Assembly (NCBI RefSeq): GCF_003207955.1
Contig: NZ_NOXG01000001.1
Location: 310,001 to 374,000 of the forward strand
Origin: Novacetimonas pomaceti
GTDB taxonomy: Bacteria > Pseudomonadota > Alphaproteobacteria > Acetobacterales > Acetobacteraceae
Length of the DNA: 64,000 nt
Reading direction: 5' to 3'
Positions 1-9,291 of this stretch are shown one piece after another. The position numbers were made by a program, and so were the translations under genes. The notes under the pieces are model-generated. The model was not told the origin of the DNA. It did no database searches and worked only from the letters and a program-made list of their open reading frames with translations. Position 1 is the stretch's first letter, and each line of letters begins with the position of its first letter.

Positions 1-1150
1 GGGCCGCCGCGTCACGGCGCAGCGCCGTGGGATTGCAGCTGACATAAATGACACGAAGCGGCTTGCCATCGGTGATCTGCGCAAGCTGCGCGCCAGCCCC
101 CGCGTGGGGCGGATCCAGCACCACCGCGCCCGCTTTCGCCAGCACGTTCGCCATCACTGGCTGCCGGTTCAGGTCCCGGTGGAACGCCTGCACCCGCGTG
201 CCGCCGCATGCCTGGCGGAGGCAGTTGAACGCCGCCGCGTCCCCTTCATGGGCCATGACCCGCCCCCGCGTCGCAAGCGCGAAGGAAAGCGTGCCGCAAC
301 CGGCATAAAGTTCGATGATGTCGCCCTTGATCCGCTTTTCAGGCAGGGATTGCAGGACGGCCTGCCTGATGGCGTCTTCCCCCGCCCGGCTGGGCTGCAG
401 GAACGCGCCGGGGGGCGGGGCCGTGCGCACGCCGGAAAATTCGTGCCATACGGTCGCGGTCTGCGCCACGGTTTCCGGCACGTCGTGGGAGGCGGCCGGA
501 CGGTAGGAAATGCGCGGGATACGCTGTTCGCCGGCAAAGTGGGCGAGGATACGGCGATCATCGGTACCGGGCGGCCCGTCCGTCGCCAGCAGCAGGTCCG
601 GCCCGCTGTCGAGCATGTTGATCTGGAGGTCGCCCCCGCGTCGCACCGCCGGCAGGGAATGCAGCATCTGCCGCAGGGGGGGGAGCAGCGCGAACAGCGC
701 GGGTTCCAGCACATGACATTCCGTCATGTCCACGACATCGCCACGTCTGCGGTGCAGCCCCAGCGCGATGCCCTGATCCACGCGACGGAAGGCAAGGTCC
801 ACGCGCCGCCGCGTCCGGGGAAGGGCCTGCCACGGCGTCACGGCCGGAACATCGGCGTAGCCTGCGGCCTGGAGGGCGCGGGTCACGATATCCACCTTCC
901 ACCGCAGCGACAGCGGCAGGGACATGTACTGCACCGAACATCCCCCGCAACGCCCGAACAGGGCGCAGGCGGGATCGACCCGATCGGGCGAGGGGGTGAT
1001 GATTTCCTCCAGCCGTGCCTGGCTGCCCCCGGCGGGAAGGACCCGGACATCCTCACCCGGCAGCGCGCCGGGGACGAAAAGCGTCCCGCCATCGGACAGG
1101 CGCGCAAGGCCATGCCCTTCTGCGCCAAGGGCGTCGATATGAACCTGCAT
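1..1150 (-). CDS. Class I SAM-dependent RNA (uracil-C5) methyltransferase, RlmD/TrmA type, 3' end cut by window
   Basis: Reading leftward from ATG at 1150 gives an open frame that runs off the left edge, so only the first ~383 codons are present. An N-terminal TRAM-like segment is followed by a cysteine cluster (CALFGRCGGC) expected to hold a 4Fe-4S centre, as in RlmD. Further on are a SAM-binding motif (ELYAGCGTLSFALA) and, close to the edge, DPPHAGAG and VSCNP, where the Cys is the catalytic nucleophile of this family. The family methylates C5 of uridine in 23S rRNA or tRNA; which substrate applies here cannot be told. It lies 41 bp downstream of the DEAD-box helicase on the same strand, so the two may be co-transcribed as an RNA-maturation pair. 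Family sure, exact subfamily inferred. Confidence 0.85.
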   Translation of the reverse strand, partial: MQVHIDALGAEGHGLARLSDGGTLFVPGALPGEDVRVLPAGGSQARLEEIITPSPDRVDPACALFGRCGGCSVQYMSLPLSLRWKVDIVTRALQAAGYADVPAVTPWQALPRTRRRVDLAFRRVDQGIALGLHRRRGDVVDMTECHVLEPALFALLPPLRQMLHSLPAVRRGGDLQINMLDSGPDLLLATDGPPGTDDRRILAHFAGEQRIPRISYRPAASHDVPETVAQTATVWHEFSGVRTAPPPGAFLQPSRAGEDAIRQAVLQSLPEKRIKGDIIELYAGCGTLSFALATRGRVMAHEGDAAAFNCLRQACGGTRVQAFHRDLNRQPVMANVLAKAGAVVLDPPHAGAGAQLAQITDGKPLRVIYVSCNPTALRRDAAA

Positions 1151-1191
1151 GATTTCAGACACGGGCAAAGTCTTTCGGGTCGGCCTGAGGA

Positions 1192-2772
1192 TCAGTCCGA
1201 CCGGTTTTCATCCTCGGCCGAGGGAGTGACGGGCGCCAGCCGACGCGGCAGCAGCATGAAGGCCGGGATGTCCCCGCCAAAGCCCGTCTGCGGGCCTTCC
1301 TTGGCGGGATGCTCTTCGCGCGGGGGGACCGCGGCCTTGCGCGGCGGCGTGGTCTTGCGCGATTCGGTGGGGCGCGATTCCGTAGGGCGCGATTCTGCGG
1401 GCCGCGATTCGGCGGATGCCTTGCGCGGGGCTGGCGCGGCAGTGCGCTCTGCCGACTTGCCCGCGCGCTTGCGGCCACGGGGACGGGGTTCGTCGGACCA
1501 TTCGGCCTGATCGATTCCCTTGACCTCCAGCCGTTCTATCGGCTTGCCGGTCAGCTTCTCGATCGCTTCGGCCAGTGCCTGCTCATAGGGGGTGGCAAGG
1601 CTGTAGGCATGGCCGGTACGTCCTGCGCGCCCTGTCCGGCCGATGCGATGGACATAATCCTCCGCATGGAATGGCAGGTCGAAATTGAAGACATGCGACA
1701 GGCCGCCGATATCAATGCCGCGCGCCGCGATGTCGGAACAGACCAGCAGCTTCAGCTCGCCCGACTTGAAGGCTTCGAGCGTGGAAAACCGGACCGACTG
1801 CGGCAGGTCGCCATGCAGCGCGCCTGCGGAAAAGCCGTGCTTGACCAAGGATTTGCACAGGATATCGACGTCACGCTTGCGATTGCAGAAAATGATGGCG
1901 TTCTGCATGTCGCTGTCGCGCAGCAGCTTGCGCAGGGCGCGGCGCTTGTCGTCTTCCTCGACGATCACCAGCCCCGTCTCGATGGTCGAGGCGACGGAGG
2001 AGGGGCGGCTGACGGTGATTTCCTTGGGATTATGCAGGAACATGTCCGCCAGGCGGCGGATCTCCGGCGCCATCGTGGCGGAGAAAAAGAGCGTCTGGCG
2101 CAGCGGCGACAGCATGCCCACGATCTTCTCGATATCGGGGATGAACCCCATGTCGAGCATGCGGTCCGCCTCGTCGATGACCAGCAGCTTCGTCTGCGTC
2201 AGCAGCAGGCCGCCGCGTTCGAACAGGTCGATCAGGCGTCCCGGAGTCGCGATCAGGACGTCGACGCCGCGATTGAGTACCTCTTTCTGCTCGGCCATGC
2301 TTTCGCCGCCGATCAGCAGCGCGTGGTTCAGCTTGAGGTATTTGCCATAATTGACGAAATTTTCCGCGACCTGCAGGGCGAGTTCCCGCGTCGGCTCCAG
2401 GATGAGCGAACGCGGCATGCGCGCGCGGGCGCGTGATCCCGACAGGATCTCCAGCATCGGCAGGGTGAACGACGCGGTCTTGCCCGTGCCGGTCTGCGCC
2501 ACGCCAAGGACGTCGCGGCCCATCAGCACATAGGGGATCGCCTGCGCCTGGATGGGCGTCGGGTGACGGTATCCCATCTCGTCGATCGCCTTCTGGATCG
2601 GCGCGGAAAGGCCCAGTTCGGAAAACAGGGGCTGTGGCGCGTCTTCCGTTTCCGGCGGGGTAACGATTTCAATATCGGAGATCGGCATGATTTCGCCTGC
2701 CGTCGCGGCAGCGCGCTGTCCCGCCTTGGCGGAACCGGCCCGGGCGGATGCTGTGTTCTTTTTGGCGCTCAA
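1192..2772 (-). CDS. rhlE: DEAD-box ATP-dependent RNA helicase, RhlE-like
   Basis: 526-residue protein carrying the full helicase motif set: Q-motif region HPTPIQAQAIP (~70-80), motif I AQTGTGKT (~92-99), PTREL, DEAD (~195), SAT (~230) and HRIGRTGR (~370). The last ~95 residues are basic and low-complexity, including four ESRP/TESR-type repeats coded by a 15-bp tandem array at 1361-1420. Such tails usually bind RNA. The family unwinds structured RNA during ribosome assembly and mRNA decay. The start used is TTG at 2772, with GAGAG a few bases before it; an ATG at 2688 is a possible alternative because the helicase core begins after it. The methyltransferase follows on the same strand. Confidence 0.93.
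   Translation of the reverse strand: MSAKKNTASARAGSAKAGQRAAATAGEIMPISDIEIVTPPETEDAPQPLFSELGLSAPIQKAIDEMGYRHPTPIQAQAIPYVLMGRDVLGVAQTGTGKTASFTLPMLEILSGSRARARMPRSLILEPTRELALQVAENFVNYGKYLKLNHALLIGGESMAEQKEVLNRGVDVLIATPGRLIDLFERGGLLLTQTKLLVIDEADRMLDMGFIPDIEKIVGMLSPLRQTLFFSATMAPEIRRLADMFLHNPKEITVSRPSSVASTIETGLVIVEEDDKRRALRKLLRDSDMQNAIIFCNRKRDVDILCKSLVKHGFSAGALHGDLPQSVRFSTLEAFKSGELKLLVCSDIAARGIDIGGLSHVFNFDLPFHAEDYVHRIGRTGRAGRTGHAYSLATPYEQALAEAIEKLTGKPIERLEVKGIDQAEWSDEPRPRGRKRAGKSAERTAAPAPRKASAESRPAESRPTESRPTESRKTTPPRKAAVPPREEHPAKEGPQTGFGGDIPAFMLLPRRLAPVTPSAEDENRSD
1361..1420. repeat. Four-unit 15-bp imperfect tandem repeat inside the helicase gene
   Basis: Units start at 1361, 1376, 1391 and 1406, each beginning GATTC; the fourth diverges at its end. 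In the minus-strand helicase frame they encode repeated Glu-Ser-Arg-Pro-like pentads, so the repeat is in frame and its copy number can change without breaking the gene. Confidence 0.85.
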
Positions 2773-2940
2773 AATTCTCTCGAACGTGTCAGTGGTGAGG
2801 TCCCGTCCGGATTGCTACCATACCGCCTATCAGGTTACCGCGCCTGATCGCCTGCAGCAACGCAGGGGCCTGTGGACCAAAGGCGAATCCCTCGATTCCA
2901 CACGCCTCCTGCCTATCTGCATCCCGTATGAAAATCAAGG

Positions 2941-2973
2941 ATGCCTGTGAGGGCATGCATCAATCACAGGCAT
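2941..2973 (-). terminator. Hairpin downstream of the CopD-like gene
   Basis: Perfect 9-bp arms, ATGCCTGTG at 2941-2949 and CACAGGCAT at 2965-2973, lie 11 bases beyond the stop of the minus-strand CopD-like gene. On that strand the stem is followed by a short T-rich run (TGATTTTC). It is a plausible terminator with a weak U tract. Confidence 0.5.
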
Positions 2974-2983
2974 TTTCATGCGT

Positions 2984-3436
2984 TCAGAAAGGATGCGCAA
3001 GCGACGCCGCCACGATTGTCACAACACCCAGCCCGATATTCATCAGGATCTGCGCGCGGATCGAATCGAAGATGGACGGCTGGGGACGCAGCGCCCGACG
3101 GGCCTTCTGGTAGGGGCCGAAATAGATCCGCGCGAAAACAAGCGCCATCACAAGGCCGAGAAGCTGCATCAGGTTGATCTGCCACCCCACGGTGGCAAAG
3201 CCCCCTTCGTGGAAGATCATGAGCCAGCCGGTCACCAGCACCATCGGCATGCTGTGCCACACGATCCGGAAGAAACGGTTGAGCGTCTGCAGGTGGACCG
3301 ACGCGCGCTGCGTCGGGTCAAGCAGGCTGAGACTCGGCCTGAGGACAAAAACGGCATACATCATGCCGCCCACCCATGCGGCCATGCCAATCAGGTGAAC
3401 GGCGAGCACAAGGCTCCAGAGCGGGGAGTGGGACAT
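2984..3436 (-). CDS. CopD-like integral membrane protein
   Basis: 150-residue hydrophobic protein with about four membrane segments. The N-terminal HLIGMAAWVGGMMY and the following spacing resemble the CopD/DUF2269-type cytoplasmic membrane domain, including conserved His residues in the first and third segments that could bind haem or copper. The start at 3436 is well supported by GGAGG seven bases upstream. The CopD label is by resemblance; HemJ-like membrane proteins share a similar pattern, so function (copper handling versus a haem-linked membrane oxidase) is open. It stands alone between the helicase and the divergent NAD(P)HX repair gene. Confidence 0.7.
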   Translation of the reverse strand: MSHSPLWSLVLAVHLIGMAAWVGGMMYAVFVLRPSLSLLDPTQRASVHLQTLNRFFRIVWHSMPMVLVTGWLMIFHEGGFATVGWQINLMQLLGLVMALVFARIYFGPYQKARRALRPQPSIFDSIRAQILMNIGLGVVTIVAASLAHPF

Positions 3437-3590
3437 GACGCCTCCGGTTCTTGGAAAACGATGGGATGGGCGAATGCGCCGTCAGCATGGCGCCCGCCAG
3501 TAAAAGGATGGTGGGTTGTTTCCCGATTCTCCATCCATAATGCAAGATATTGCATGCCATTGGCCGTGTTTTGGCAAAGGAGATCCGATC

Positions 3591-5063
3591 ATGAACGATG
3601 CCGAATGTCAGCTGCTCCTCCCCGATCCGCACCAGATGGGACAGATTGACGCCCTTGCCGCGCGGCAGGTCCCGATTCGCACGTTGATGGAAAATGCGGG
3701 CCGGGCGGTGGCGCGCGCCGTGCGTCGCCACATGCGGCCCTGTCGCGTCGTGGTCCTGTGCGGGCCGGGCAATAACGGCGGCGATGGCTATGTCGCCGCC
3801 CGCAGGCTGGCGGAGGCGGGATGGGCCGTCAGCGTCGCGTCCCTTGCCCCGCCGCGCCCGGGCGGGGACGCGGCCGACGTCGCGGCCCTGTGGACGGGGC
3901 CGCGCGTGCCGTTCACGGCGGAAGAGGTCTCGCGTTACGACCTGGTGATCGACGCGGTCTTCGGCGCGGGGCTGTCGCGCCCGGTCGGGGAGGACGTGGC
4001 CGCCGTCCTGCGCGCGGGCCGCCGGATCGTGGCCATCGACATGCCGACAGGGGTGGATGGGGCCACCGGGTCCGTATGGGGACATGCCGTGCCGGCGGAA
4101 CTGACGGTGACGTTCTGCCGTCTCAAGCCGGGGCACCTGCTGCTGCCGGGGCGCGAGCTGTGCGGTCGTAGCGAACTGGCGGATATCGGGATCCCCGAAA
4201 GCGTGATCGCGCCGGCGCAGGTGCGGACATGGCGCAATGCGCCCGGCCTGTGGCAGGTGCCGCATTGCGGGGTGGAAAGCTATAAATACAGTCGCGGGGT
4301 CGTCAGCATCTGTGGCGGCGGGCAGATGCCCGGCGCGGCCCGCCTGTCGGCCGCGGGCGCGCGTGGCAGCGGCGCGGGGCTGGTGCGGCTGGCGGCAGGA
4401 CCGGCGGCAGATCTGTACCGCATGCAGGCCCCGGCGGGGCTGATCGTCGATTCCGCGCCGCTGGAGGACCTGCTGCATGACGCGCGTCGCAAGGTCTGGG
4501 TCTGTGGTCCTGGCCTGACGGTGGACGAGGTCGCCGCCACGTTTTCCACCCTTGTGGCGGCGGGGCGGCAGGTCGTGGCCGATGCCGGGGCATTTTCCAT
4601 GGCGGCGGGGCAGCCCGACCGCCTGCGCGGGGCGACGGTGATTACGCCCCATGCCGGAGAGTTCGCACGCGTGTTCGGCCATCCCGGCGCGGACCGGCCG
4701 GCTGCCGCGCGGCAGGCGGCGGTCCGGACCGGCGCGGTCGTGGTGATGAAGGGGCCGGACACCATCATCGCCTCGCCCGACGGGCGCGTCGCCATCAACG
4801 ACCATGCCACGCCCGCGCTGGGCACGGCGGGGTCGGGCGATACGCTGACCGGCATTGTCGGCGCCATGCTGGCGGCCGGGATGCCCCCGTGGGAAGGGGC
4901 CTGCGCGGCCGTGTGGCTGCATGGGGAGGCCGCGATGCATGCCGGCCCGTGGCCCATAGCGGAGCAGTTCGACCTGCATCTGGGCGCGGCCCGCGCGAAG
5001 GCCGAGGCGCTGGGCAGGAAGGCGCCGGGCAAGGAAATGCCGGACGGAAAAATGCGGGCATGA
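3591..5063 (+). CDS. nnr: Bifunctional NAD(P)H-hydrate epimerase / ADP-dependent NAD(P)H-hydrate dehydratase
   Basis: 490-residue fusion that repairs hydrated NADH and NADPH. The N-terminal YjeF-type epimerase domain shows GPGNNGGDGYVAARRL at ~58-73, and VDGATGSVWG further on. The C-terminal ribokinase-like dehydratase domain shows TPHAGEFARVFG and the phosphate-binding GSGDTLTGIVGAMLAAGM near residue 425. The frame is open for 25 more codons upstream, but ATG at 3591 has AAAGGAG placed correctly and matches the domain start, so it was chosen. The gene appears monocistronic, divergent from the CopD-like gene and followed by tRNA-Leu. The C-terminal ~15 residues (GKEMPDGKMRA) are low-complexity. 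Confidence 0.92.
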   Translation: MNDAECQLLLPDPHQMGQIDALAARQVPIRTLMENAGRAVARAVRRHMRPCRVVVLCGPGNNGGDGYVAARRLAEAGWAVSVASLAPPRPGGDAADVAALWTGPRVPFTAEEVSRYDLVIDAVFGAGLSRPVGEDVAAVLRAGRRIVAIDMPTGVDGATGSVWGHAVPAELTVTFCRLKPGHLLLPGRELCGRSELADIGIPESVIAPAQVRTWRNAPGLWQVPHCGVESYKYSRGVVSICGGGQMPGAARLSAAGARGSGAGLVRLAAGPAADLYRMQAPAGLIVDSAPLEDLLHDARRKVWVCGPGLTVDEVAATFSTLVAAGRQVVADAGAFSMAAGQPDRLRGATVITPHAGEFARVFGHPGADRPAAARQAAVRTGAVVVMKGPDTIIASPDGRVAINDHATPALGTAGSGDTLTGIVGAMLAAGMPPWEGACAAVWLHGEAAMHAGPWPIAEQFDLHLGAARAKAEALGRKAPGKEMPDGKMRA

Positions 5064-5141
5064 CAGGGCGGCGTTGCGGTTCACGTCTTGCCCCGATGGC
5101 TACTCTGCGCTAAAGCCGCGCGCTTGTAGCTTGGGCAATGT

Positions 5142-5226
<85 letters not shown>

Positions 5227-5322
5227 TAAAACCCGGCAATTCGCGTTATGCGAGCAGACGTGGTGGCCCAACCGGCCTCTTGCGTTCTTTGATACGTTCT
5301 GACCGAGAGGATGGCCTGGCAG

Positions 5323-6660
5323 ATGCAGGTTACTGAAACGCTTTCCGATGGCCTGAAGCGCGGGTTTACCGTCACGGTTCCGGCGCAGGAAATTGAAAGC
5401 AAGCGCAGCGCGCGCCTGAAAGAAGTTGGACAGTCCATGAAGCTGCCGGGGTTCCGTCCCGGCAAGGTGCCGCTGAGCATCGTCAAGCAGCGTTTCGGGA
5501 CCGAAGTCCAGGGAGAGATCCTGGAGCAGGTCGTCGGCGACGCGACGCGCAAGCTTCTGGACGAGCGCGGGCTGCGCCCGGCGATGCAGCCGAAGGTTGA
5601 CATCGTCTCCGGCGGGGAACCCGACAGCAAGTCCGACCTTGAATTCAAGGTCGAGTTCGAGGTGCTGCCGGAAATCCCGGTGCCTGACCTGTCGAGCCTG
5701 TCGCTGACGCGGCTGAAATCCGCGGTCAACGCGGAGACGGTGGACAAGGCGCTGAAGGAAATCGCCGGCCGCCAGCGTGAGTTCGAGACCATCACCGAAG
5801 ACCGCCCCGCCGCAAAGGGCGACGTCCTGACGGTGGATTTCGTGGGCAAGATCGATGGCGTCGCCTTTGACGGCGGTTCCGCCGACGACGTGAACGTGGA
5901 AATCGGCGGCGCCGGCTTCATCCCCGGCTTTGCCGAGCAGCTCGAGGGCATGAAGGCCGGTGACGAAAAGGTGATCACCGTCACGTTCCCCGCCGATTAC
6001 CAGGCCGAGAACCTTGCGGGCAAGGAAGCCACCTTCGACATCAAGGCCAAGGCGCTGAAGCGTCCGGTCGAAGCCAAGATCGATGACGAACTGGCCAAGA
6101 AGCTCGGCTTCGAGGGGCTGGATCAGGTGCGCGAGCTGATCACCAAGCAGGTCGAGCAGGAATACGAGCAGCTGTCACGCCTGCGCCTGAAGCGCGACCT
6201 TCTGGACCAGTTGGCCGAGAAGACCGCGTTCGAGGCGCCCCCGGGCATGGTGGACGCGGAGTTCGCCCAGATCTGGAACCGCATCGAGGAAGACCGCAAG
6301 GCCGGTCGCCTTGATGACGAGGACAAGGACAAGGACGAGGAAACGCTGCGCGCGGATTATCGCAAGATCGCCGAACGCCGCGTGAAGCTGGGGCTGCTGC
6401 TGGCTGAAATCGGACGCGTCAACAACATCACCGTCACCCAGGACGAGATGCTGCAGGCCATCCGCGCCGAAGCCATGCGCTATCCCGGGCAGGAACAGGC
6501 CGTGTTTGAATTTTTCGGGAAGAACCCGCAGGCCGCCGACAGCCTGCGTGGCCCGATCTTTGAAAACAAGGTCATCGACTATATCGTCGAGCTTGCGAAG
6601 GTCGAAGACAAGGAAGTCACGCCCGAGGAACTGGCGGAAATGCCGGAAGCCACCGTCTGA
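5323..6660 (+). CDS. tig: Trigger factor, ribosome-bound chaperone and peptidyl-prolyl isomerase
   Basis: 445-residue protein with the normal three-part layout. The N-terminal ribosome-binding domain has the signature GFRPGKVP at ~45. An FKBP-type isomerase domain lies at ~155-240 (GDVLTVDFVGKIDG, FIPGFAEQLEGMKAG). A helical C-terminal chaperone domain completes it. It binds nascent chains at the ribosome exit. ATG at 5323 gives the usual start MQVTETL; another in-frame ATG at 5311 adds four residues and has GAGAGG directly against it, too close for good spacing. It is the first gene of a tig-clpP-clpX-lon proteostasis cluster, separated from clpP by 269 bp, so probably its own unit. Confidence 0.96.
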   Translation: MQVTETLSDGLKRGFTVTVPAQEIESKRSARLKEVGQSMKLPGFRPGKVPLSIVKQRFGTEVQGEILEQVVGDATRKLLDERGLRPAMQPKVDIVSGGEPDSKSDLEFKVEFEVLPEIPVPDLSSLSLTRLKSAVNAETVDKALKEIAGRQREFETITEDRPAAKGDVLTVDFVGKIDGVAFDGGSADDVNVEIGGAGFIPGFAEQLEGMKAGDEKVITVTFPADYQAENLAGKEATFDIKAKALKRPVEAKIDDELAKKLGFEGLDQVRELITKQVEQEYEQLSRLRLKRDLLDQLAEKTAFEAPPGMVDAEFAQIWNRIEEDRKAGRLDDEDKDKDEETLRADYRKIAERRVKLGLLLAEIGRVNNITVTQDEMLQAIRAEAMRYPGQEQAVFEFFGKNPQAADSLRGPIFENKVIDYIVELAKVEDKEVTPEELAEMPEATV

Positions 6661-6929
6661 GGGCACGATTCCGGGCCTTGACGCACAACCGGGTGGGGTG
6701 CGGGAACTTCCGCGGGTTTCCGTGCCTTCCCCGTTCGTCGTGACCGGGCCAGACAGGCCATGTTCGCATCATATTGTCTAAAATGACGGCAATGGGGTGG
6801 TATCTGGCGTGTTTGTCTCTATTTTGTCATAAGTAACCGGGGAAAGTCCGGCTGCTCCGTTTTGATGGTGCGCCTGTGCGCGTCGCAAAATCAGGGCGGG
6901 TCGGGCTTTTGCTTTTCAGGATCGGGAAT

Positions 6930-7571
6930 ATGGCTATGAGGGATCGCAATCCCGTAGAGATCTTCAATAATGCTCTTGTGCCGATGGTGGTCGAGCAGAC
7001 CTCTCGCGGGGAGCGGGCATTCGATATTTATTCCCGCCTGCTGCAGGAGCGCATCATCTTTCTGACCGGGCCGGTCTATGATCAGGTTTCGGCGGTCGTG
7101 TCCGCGCAGCTTCTGTATCTGGAAAGCGTGAACCCGACCAAGGAAATCTCGTTCTACATCAACAGCCCGGGCGGGGTGGTGTCGGCTGGTCTCGCGATTT
7201 ACGACACGATGCAGTACATCCGCAGCCCCGTCAGCACCGTGTGCATCGGGCAGGCGGCGTCGATGGGTTCGCTCCTGCTGGCGGGCGGGGAAAAGGGACG
7301 TCGCTTCGCCCTGCCGAATTCGCGGGTGATGGTGCACCAGCCCTCGGGCGGCGCGCAGGGGCAGGCGAGCGACATCGAAATCCAGGCGACGGAAATCCTG
7401 ACCATCCGCAAGCGCCTGAACGAAATCTACGAAGTGCATACCGGCCGCACGCTTGAGGAAATCGAGCGCAAGCTGGAACGTGACAGCTACATGTCGGCGG
7501 AAGAGGCCTGCGCCTTTGGCATCGTGGACGAGGTCGTGCGCAATCATGCGGCGGAAAAGGCCGCCGACTGA
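6930..7571 (+). CDS. clpP: ATP-dependent Clp protease proteolytic subunit
   Basis: Serine peptidase that forms the tetradecameric chamber used with ClpX or ClpA. The catalytic Ser is in IGQAASMGSLLL, the His in RVMVHQPSGG, and the Asp lies downstream near RDSYMSAEEA. NSPGGVVSAGLAIYDTMQ is the conserved head-domain strand. The length of 213 residues is typical. The frame is open back to 6876, but the family starts near MRDRNPVEIFNN, so ATG at 6930 (or 6936) is preferred. clpX follows after 268 bp, the usual order. Confidence 0.96.
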   Translation: MAMRDRNPVEIFNNALVPMVVEQTSRGERAFDIYSRLLQERIIFLTGPVYDQVSAVVSAQLLYLESVNPTKEISFYINSPGGVVSAGLAIYDTMQYIRSPVSTVCIGQAASMGSLLLAGGEKGRRFALPNSRVMVHQPSGGAQGQASDIEIQATEILTIRKRLNEIYEVHTGRTLEEIERKLERDSYMSAEEACAFGIVDEVVRNHAAEKAAD

Positions 7572-7768
7572 CACCCGGCGGGACCCGACGGCCGTGGCGT
7601 GACAGCACCGCCAGGCCCGAAGGCCCATGAAAAAGGATCAGGGCATCGCACGATGTTGGGGATGAAAGACCCCGACAGGGGGACGGTGCCCCGTGAGATG
7701 CGGGAGGGCAGGGGATTGCGCCGTGTGGCGTTTCTCCTATCCTGAGGCGACTGAATAAGCTGCGGCGC

Positions 7769-7793
7769 ACCGGAACCGGCGGGAAGTTCCGGT
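7769..7793 (+). other. Stem-loop in the clpP-clpX spacer
   Basis: Perfect 8-bp arms ACCGGAAC (7769-7776) and GTTCCGGT (7786-7793) with a 9-base loop, ending 46 bases before the clpX ATG. There is no following T run, so it is more likely a leader or mRNA-stability structure than an intrinsic terminator. Confidence 0.4.
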
Positions 7794-7839
7794 CGCCGGG
7801 AATGGACAGGTTCCTCCTTGCGGGGGAATAGGAGCGGTT

Positions 7840-9099
7840 ATGAACAACAAATCCGGCGATTCCAAAAATACCCTTTATTGCTCGTTCTGTGGCAAGTCCC
7901 AGCACGAGGTCCGGAAGCTCATCGCCGGTCCCACCGTGTTCATTTGCGATGAATGCGTCGAACTGTGCATGGACATCATCCGCGAGGAGCACAAGACGCA
8001 CCTTGTGAAATCGCGCGACGGCGTGCCGACCCCGCGTGAAATCTGCAAGATCCTGGACGATTACGTCATCGGCCAGATGCATGCGAAAAAGGTGCTGTCG
8101 GTCGCGGTCCACAATCATTACAAGCGCCTGGCCCACAGCCAGAAGAACAATGATGTCGAGATCGCGAAGTCGAACATCATGCTGATCGGCCCGACCGGAT
8201 CGGGCAAGACGCTTCTGGCGCAGACGCTGGCGCGCATCCTTGATGTGCCCTTTACCATGGCCGACGCCACCACCCTGACCGAAGCGGGCTATGTGGGCGA
8301 GGACGTGGAGAACATCATCCTCAAGCTGCTGCAGGCCGCCGATTACAACGTGGAAAAGGCGCAGCGCGGTATCGTCTACATCGACGAAATCGACAAGATT
8401 TCGCGCAAGTCCGACAATCCGTCCATCACCCGCGATGTCAGCGGCGAGGGCGTGCAGCAGGCGTTGCTGAAGATCATGGAAGGCACGGTGGCTTCCGTTC
8501 CGCCGCAGGGCGGGCGAAAGCATCCGCAGCAGGAATTCCTGCAGGTGGATACCACCAACATGCTGTTCATCTGCGGTGGCGCGTTCGCGGGGCTGGACAA
8601 GATCATCAGCGCGCGCGGCAAGGGATCGGGAATCGGGTTCGGCGCGGATGTGCAGTCCCCCGACGACCGGCGCACGGGCGCGATCCTGCGCGATATCGAG
8701 CCGGAAGACCTGCTGAAATTCGGCCTGATTCCCGAATTCATCGGCCGCCTGCCGGTGCTGGCGACGCTGGAGGATCTGGACGAGGCCGCGCTGATCGAAA
8801 TCCTGACCAAGCCCAAGAACGCGCTGGTCAAGCAGTATGCGCGCCTGTTCCAGATGGAAGACGTGAAGCTGACCTTCTCCGAGGACGCGCTGAGCGCGAT
8901 CGCGCAGCGGGCAATCGCGCGGCGGACCGGCGCGCGTGGCCTGCGCGCCATCCTTGAGAGTATCCTGCTGTCGACGATGTTCGAGCTTCCGGGCCTGAAG
9001 AACGTGGAGGAGATCGTCGTCAATAAGGATGCCGCCGAGAACAAGGCGCCCCCGGTCTATGTCTATGGCAAGGCCGAGCCCGAAGAGCAGTCCGCCTGA
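7840..9099 (+). CDS. clpX: Clp protease ATP-binding unfoldase subunit ClpX
   Basis: 419-residue AAA+ unfoldase. The N-terminal zinc-binding domain has CSFCGKS followed by CDECVELC at ~11-43. Walker A is GPTGSGKT (~118-125) and Walker B VYIDEIDKI (~180). The pore and sensor regions (SGEGVQQALLKIMEGT, GLIPEFIGRLPV) and the IGF loop motif (GIGFGAD) needed for ClpP docking are present. It recognises tagged substrates and feeds them to ClpP. AGGAG precedes the ATG at 7840 with good spacing. Length and motifs are standard. Confidence 0.97.
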   Translation: MNNKSGDSKNTLYCSFCGKSQHEVRKLIAGPTVFICDECVELCMDIIREEHKTHLVKSRDGVPTPREICKILDDYVIGQMHAKKVLSVAVHNHYKRLAHSQKNNDVEIAKSNIMLIGPTGSGKTLLAQTLARILDVPFTMADATTLTEAGYVGEDVENIILKLLQAADYNVEKAQRGIVYIDEIDKISRKSDNPSITRDVSGEGVQQALLKIMEGTVASVPPQGGRKHPQQEFLQVDTTNMLFICGGAFAGLDKIISARGKGSGIGFGADVQSPDDRRTGAILRDIEPEDLLKFGLIPEFIGRLPVLATLEDLDEAALIEILTKPKNALVKQYARLFQMEDVKLTFSEDALSAIAQRAIARRTGARGLRAILESILLSTMFELPGLKNVEEIVVNKDAAENKAPPVYVYGKAEPEEQSA

Positions 9100-9291
9100 T
9101 TTTGCGCGGGATTTGCTTTTGGAAAAGCTTTTTCGTTTTTGATGATGCCGGTCATTTGCTCCATGCTCGCCTTGTGTCGGCGGGGGCAAATGACAACATG
9201 ACTCATCAGGTCATCGCATGTGCGGTGGTACGGGTCCGCAGGCCGCCGGGCGGGTGTGGACCCGGGATCGTCCATCAGGAGGTCAAGTTAC

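Noticed and set aside
104..1510. Long plus-strand open frame (468 codons)
   Set aside because: It is antisense to the methyltransferase and helicase genes, both of which have clear motifs; its product is Arg/Gly-rich without any family pattern, as expected for a high-GC shadow frame.
3318..5084. 588-codon minus-strand frame
   Set aside because: Antisense to the NAD(P)HX repair gene, which has intact domains; the product has no recognisable motif.
9110..9140. Possible fourth copy of the dispersed repeat after clpX
   Set aside because: Only GCTTTTGGAAAAGCTTTTTC resembles the palindromic core; the flanking conserved ends are missing, so it may simply be a weak terminator.
7231..9189. 652-codon minus-strand frame
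   Set aside because: Antisense to clpP and clpX; composition is typical of a shadow frame.
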